Source: Aestuariibacter sp. A3R04 (lineage in GTDB: Bacteria > Pseudomonadota > Gammaproteobacteria > Enterobacterales > Alteromonadaceae). From it: DNA of 64,000 bases. Below, in pieces: positions 61,990 through 64,000 of this stretch. Each line of letters starts with the position of its first letter. The first letter of the stretch is position 1. The notes under the pieces are model-generated. The model searched no databases and was not told the DNA's origin. It saw only the letters and a program-made list of their open reading frames with translations. The DNA lies in NCBI RefSeq assembly GCF_018860805.1, contig NZ_JAHKQR010000011.1, positions 1,398,740 to 1,462,739 of the forward strand, given 5' to 3'. Made by a program: the position numbers and the translations under genes.

Positions 61990-62457
61990 ATGAAGCAATT
62001 GGAATTAAAAATCCCGCCCGTGGTGATATTACTACTTGGTGTTGTGATAGCGGTTGTCGATCGACTGTATTTCGGCGAATGGTTTCCAATTCACACCCTG
62101 TTTCCCGGTATTGCATTCGTTATAGCTGGAACGATGACCGGGCTAGCCGCTGTTCAGACCTTTCGCTCGGCTGCAACCTCTGTAGATCCACGTCAGCCTC
62201 ACAAAGCATCATCGCTGGTTATCGAAGGAATATTTAAAGTCAGCAGAAACCCCATGTATCTCGGTTTGCTGTTTATCCAAATAGGCGTAGCACTGATATG
62301 TAGCAGTTTTGCAGGCTTGTGTTTCGCGCCGCTATTGACGGGGTACCTAACACGATTCCAAATTGTGCCTGAAGAAAGACACATGAAAGAAAAATTTGGC
62401 GAAGACTACGTTCTTTATCGCCGTCAAACCCGGCGCTGGTTGGGTCGATACAAATAA
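61990..62457 (+). CDS. Isoprenylcysteine methyltransferase-like membrane protein
   Basis: A 155-residue inner-membrane protein with about four helices, of the ICMT/PEMT/NnrU-like methyltransferase superfamily. The SAM-binding C-terminal signature is clear: GIFKVSRNPMYLGLLF, then PEERHMKEKFGEDYVLYRRQTRRW. The biological substrate in bacteria is generally unknown. An ATG at 61990 follows a weak site. It lies alone between mltD and cysS, with a perfect 16-base-pair hairpin after it. Confidence 0.85.
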   Translation: MKQLELKIPPVVILLLGVVIAVVDRLYFGEWFPIHTLFPGIAFVIAGTMTGLAAVQTFRSAATSVDPRQPHKASSLVIEGIFKVSRNPMYLGLLFIQIGVALICSSFAGLCFAPLLTGYLTRFQIVPEERHMKEKFGEDYVLYRRQTRRWLGRYK

Positions 62458-62460
62458 CAG

Positions 62461-62502
62461 TACCGCAAGCACACCGTTCATTCAGCCGGTGTGCTTGCGG
62501 TA
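62461..62502. terminator. Perfect 16-base-pair hairpin between convergent genes
   Basis: TACCGCAAGCACACCG (62461-62476), 10-base loop, CGGTGTGCTTGCGGTA (62487-62502). No T-run on either side, but its place between convergent genes suggests a shared terminator or 3'-end barrier. Confidence 0.6.
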
Positions 62503-62506
62503 ACGC

Positions 62507-63886
62507 CTAACTCCGGCGCCACGTAGTACCTTGTGCGCCATCTTCCAATACCACACCTAACGCAGTAAGTGCATCTCTGGCAGCATCAGCTGCAGCCCAA
62601 TCTCTATTAGCCCTGGCATCATTTCGCTGTTTGATCAGAGCTTCGATATGTGCCGTTTCATCTTCACTACCACCACCTTGCAACCACGCTTGAGGCTCAG
62701 CTTGCAACACACCTAAGATAGCTCCCAACCCTTTTAAAACGGACGCAAGTCTAGCGGCTTCCTGGGTATCCATTTTTTGTTTATTTATGTCTCGAGCGAC
62801 TTCAAATAATACCGACACTGCCTCTGGTACATTGAGATCATCGTTCATTGCGGCTTCAAATTTAGCCAAGTACCCACCGTAATTCAGCGGCGTACTCTCG
62901 TCAGGCGTAACATCTCTAAGTGCCGTGTACAGTCTTTCCAGCGCCGCTTTAGCCTGGGTAATATTGTCAAGCGAATAGCTCAGCTGACTGCGATAATGGG
63001 CAGACATCAAAAAGAAACGCAAGGATTCTCCATCATGCTCCTTTAACACATCTCTTAACGTAAAGAAGTTACCCAGCGACTTGGACATTTTCTCGTTGTC
63101 TACCTGCACCATACCTGTGTGCATCCAGGTATTAACATAAGGCGAATCAAACGCACAGCACGATTGGGCCACTTCATTTTCATGGTGAGGAAACGTCAAA
63201 TCAGAGCCACCACCGTGAATATCAAAATGGGCTCCCAGGTGCTTGTGATTCATTGCCGAACATTCAATATGCCACCCGGGCCGCCCTTCGCCCCAGGGAG
63301 ACGCCCAGCTTGGCTCGCCGGCTTTGGCTTTTTTCCATAATACAAAGTCTAAAGGGTCGTCTTTACCCGCCGCCACTTCAACCCGTGCACCAGCTTGCAA
63401 TTGTTCCAAATTTTGCTTGCTCAACTTACCGTAATCAGGAAACTGGCTTACATCAAACAGCACATCGCCACTTTCGGCAACGTAAGCAAACCCTTTGGTA
63501 ATTAGCGTTTCGATAACGCTAATAATTTCAGGCATGTGAGTAGTGACTCTGGGTTCAATATCTGGCGCCAGCAAATTTATCGCAGCGAAATCTTCGTGCA
63601 TCATAGCGATGGTACGTTCAGTCAATGCCTGTACACTTTCACCATTTTCGTTGGCGCGGGCTATGATTTTGTCGTCGACATCGGTGATGTTTCGCACGTA
63701 GGTCACATCGAACTGTAAATGACGCAGGTAGCGCACCAGTAAATCAAAACTGAGGTAGGTTCTGGCATGGCCCATGTGACTGAGGTCGTACACCGTAATA
63801 CCACACACATAAAGCCCCACTTTTCCTTCCTTGAGCGGAACGAAAGGCGCTTTTTCACGAGTGCGGGTATTGTATAGGTGTAGCAT
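62507..63886 (-). CDS. cysS: Cysteinyl-tRNA synthetase
   Basis: A 459-residue class I synthetase that charges tRNA-Cys. Features: the zinc Cys in [18 protein letters not shown], where HMGH is the HIGH box; [27 protein letters not shown] with zinc ligands; and the KMSKS motif [12 protein letters not shown]. The ATG at 63886 follows GAGGAAG and gives the usual start ([12 protein letters not shown]); the frame extends further upstream without support. The last 114 bases of the window are its upstream region, with no further gene visible. Confidence 0.97.
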   Translation of the reverse strand: MLHLYNTRTREKAPFVPLKEGKVGLYVCGITVYDLSHMGHARTYLSFDLLVRYLRHLQFDVTYVRNITDVDDKIIARANENGESVQALTERTIAMMHEDFAAINLLAPDIEPRVTTHMPEIISVIETLITKGFAYVAESGDVLFDVSQFPDYGKLSKQNLEQLQAGARVEVAAGKDDPLDFVLWKKAKAGEPSWASPWGEGRPGWHIECSAMNHKHLGAHFDIHGGGSDLTFPHHENEVAQSCCAFDSPYVNTWMHTGMVQVDNEKMSKSLGNFFTLRDVLKEHDGESLRFFLMSAHYRSQLSYSLDNITQAKAALERLYTALRDVTPDESTPLNYGGYLAKFEAAMNDDLNVPEAVSVLFEVARDINKQKMDTQEAARLASVLKGLGAILGVLQAEPQAWLQGGGSEDETAHIEALIKQRNDARANRDWAAADAARDALTALGVVLEDGAQGTTWRRS

Positions 63887-64000
63887 GGTCTTCCTCTGTC
63901 TTCTATGTATAAGTAAATTCGGGCGAAAGTGTAGCACTACCGGCCCTCGCCGCACAGGTTTTGCCGTGTTTTATCAGCGAATAATTTCACTTAACGTTGA

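Overview
The window is a chromosomal segment from a marine gammaproteobacterium, most likely Alteromonadales (Alteromonas/Aestuariibacter/Paraglaciecola-like). This rests on several things: housekeeping genes of gammaproteobacterial type and arrangement (metG, mrp/apbC, dcd, a yafS-like methyltransferase facing gloB, mltD, cysS), many TonB-dependent and secreted proteins, two PL7 alginate lyases, DUF3718 and DUF2061 small proteins, and a PEP-CTERM protein. All calls come from reading the sequence and from family knowledge; no database search was run.

Layout. 0.2-10.7 kb is copper and signalling: an OprC-type TonB-dependent copper receptor directly followed by a RegB/RegA-like redox two-component pair, a convergent MASE1-CHASE hybrid kinase, a small His/Cys-rich protein, and the periplasmic copper resistance pair copA-copB. 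10.8-15.2 kb holds a secreted M14 metallopeptidase, a PhoX-family protein, and a strong Fur box/promoter driving what looks like a short non-coding transcript. 15.4-21.2 kb is sugar metabolism: an AGE-family epimerase, a LacI-type regulator with two visible operators, and a GMC oxidoreductase/small-subunit/lipoprotein-isomerase operon resembling periplasmic 3-keto-glycoside pathways. 21.2-29.6 kb has a phosphatase-like protein, a FadL porin, a YqhD-like alcohol dehydrogenase with a divergent LysR regulator, two convergent PL7 alginate lyases and metY.

29.9-46.4 kb is mixed envelope and regulatory content: DUF3718, a Fur-boxed DUF2061 protein, a TonB receptor with a beta-lactamase-like hydrolase, DUF2891, and a LuxR-type response regulator with repeated operator-like motifs beside a PQQ alcohol dehydrogenase and a pentapeptide-repeat protein. 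An orphan sugar-binding protein, a PEP-CTERM protein and a GGDEF-EAL protein with a perfect FNR-type box complete this part. 46.5-52.2 kb is an accessory island against a tRNA-Pro(GGG). It holds an AbiEii/DUF6088 toxin-antitoxin pair, a broken DUF3644-like gene, remnants of two tyrosine recombinases and one serine resolvase, a TerB-like/BRCT protein and a DUF4041-T5orf172 (GIY-YIG) membrane protein. 52.5-64 kb returns to core genes, with a previously uncalled 57-residue double-glycine-leader peptide between dcd and mrp.

The leads I rate most worth following are the Fur-controlled sRNA candidate (15.04-15.24 kb), the RegBA-copper receptor operon with an adjacent dyad, the tRNA-Pro island with its unexplained BRCT and GIY-YIG genes, the bacteriocin-like peptide, the operator-like repeats around the PQQ dehydrogenase regulator, and the FNR box on the c-di-GMP gene.
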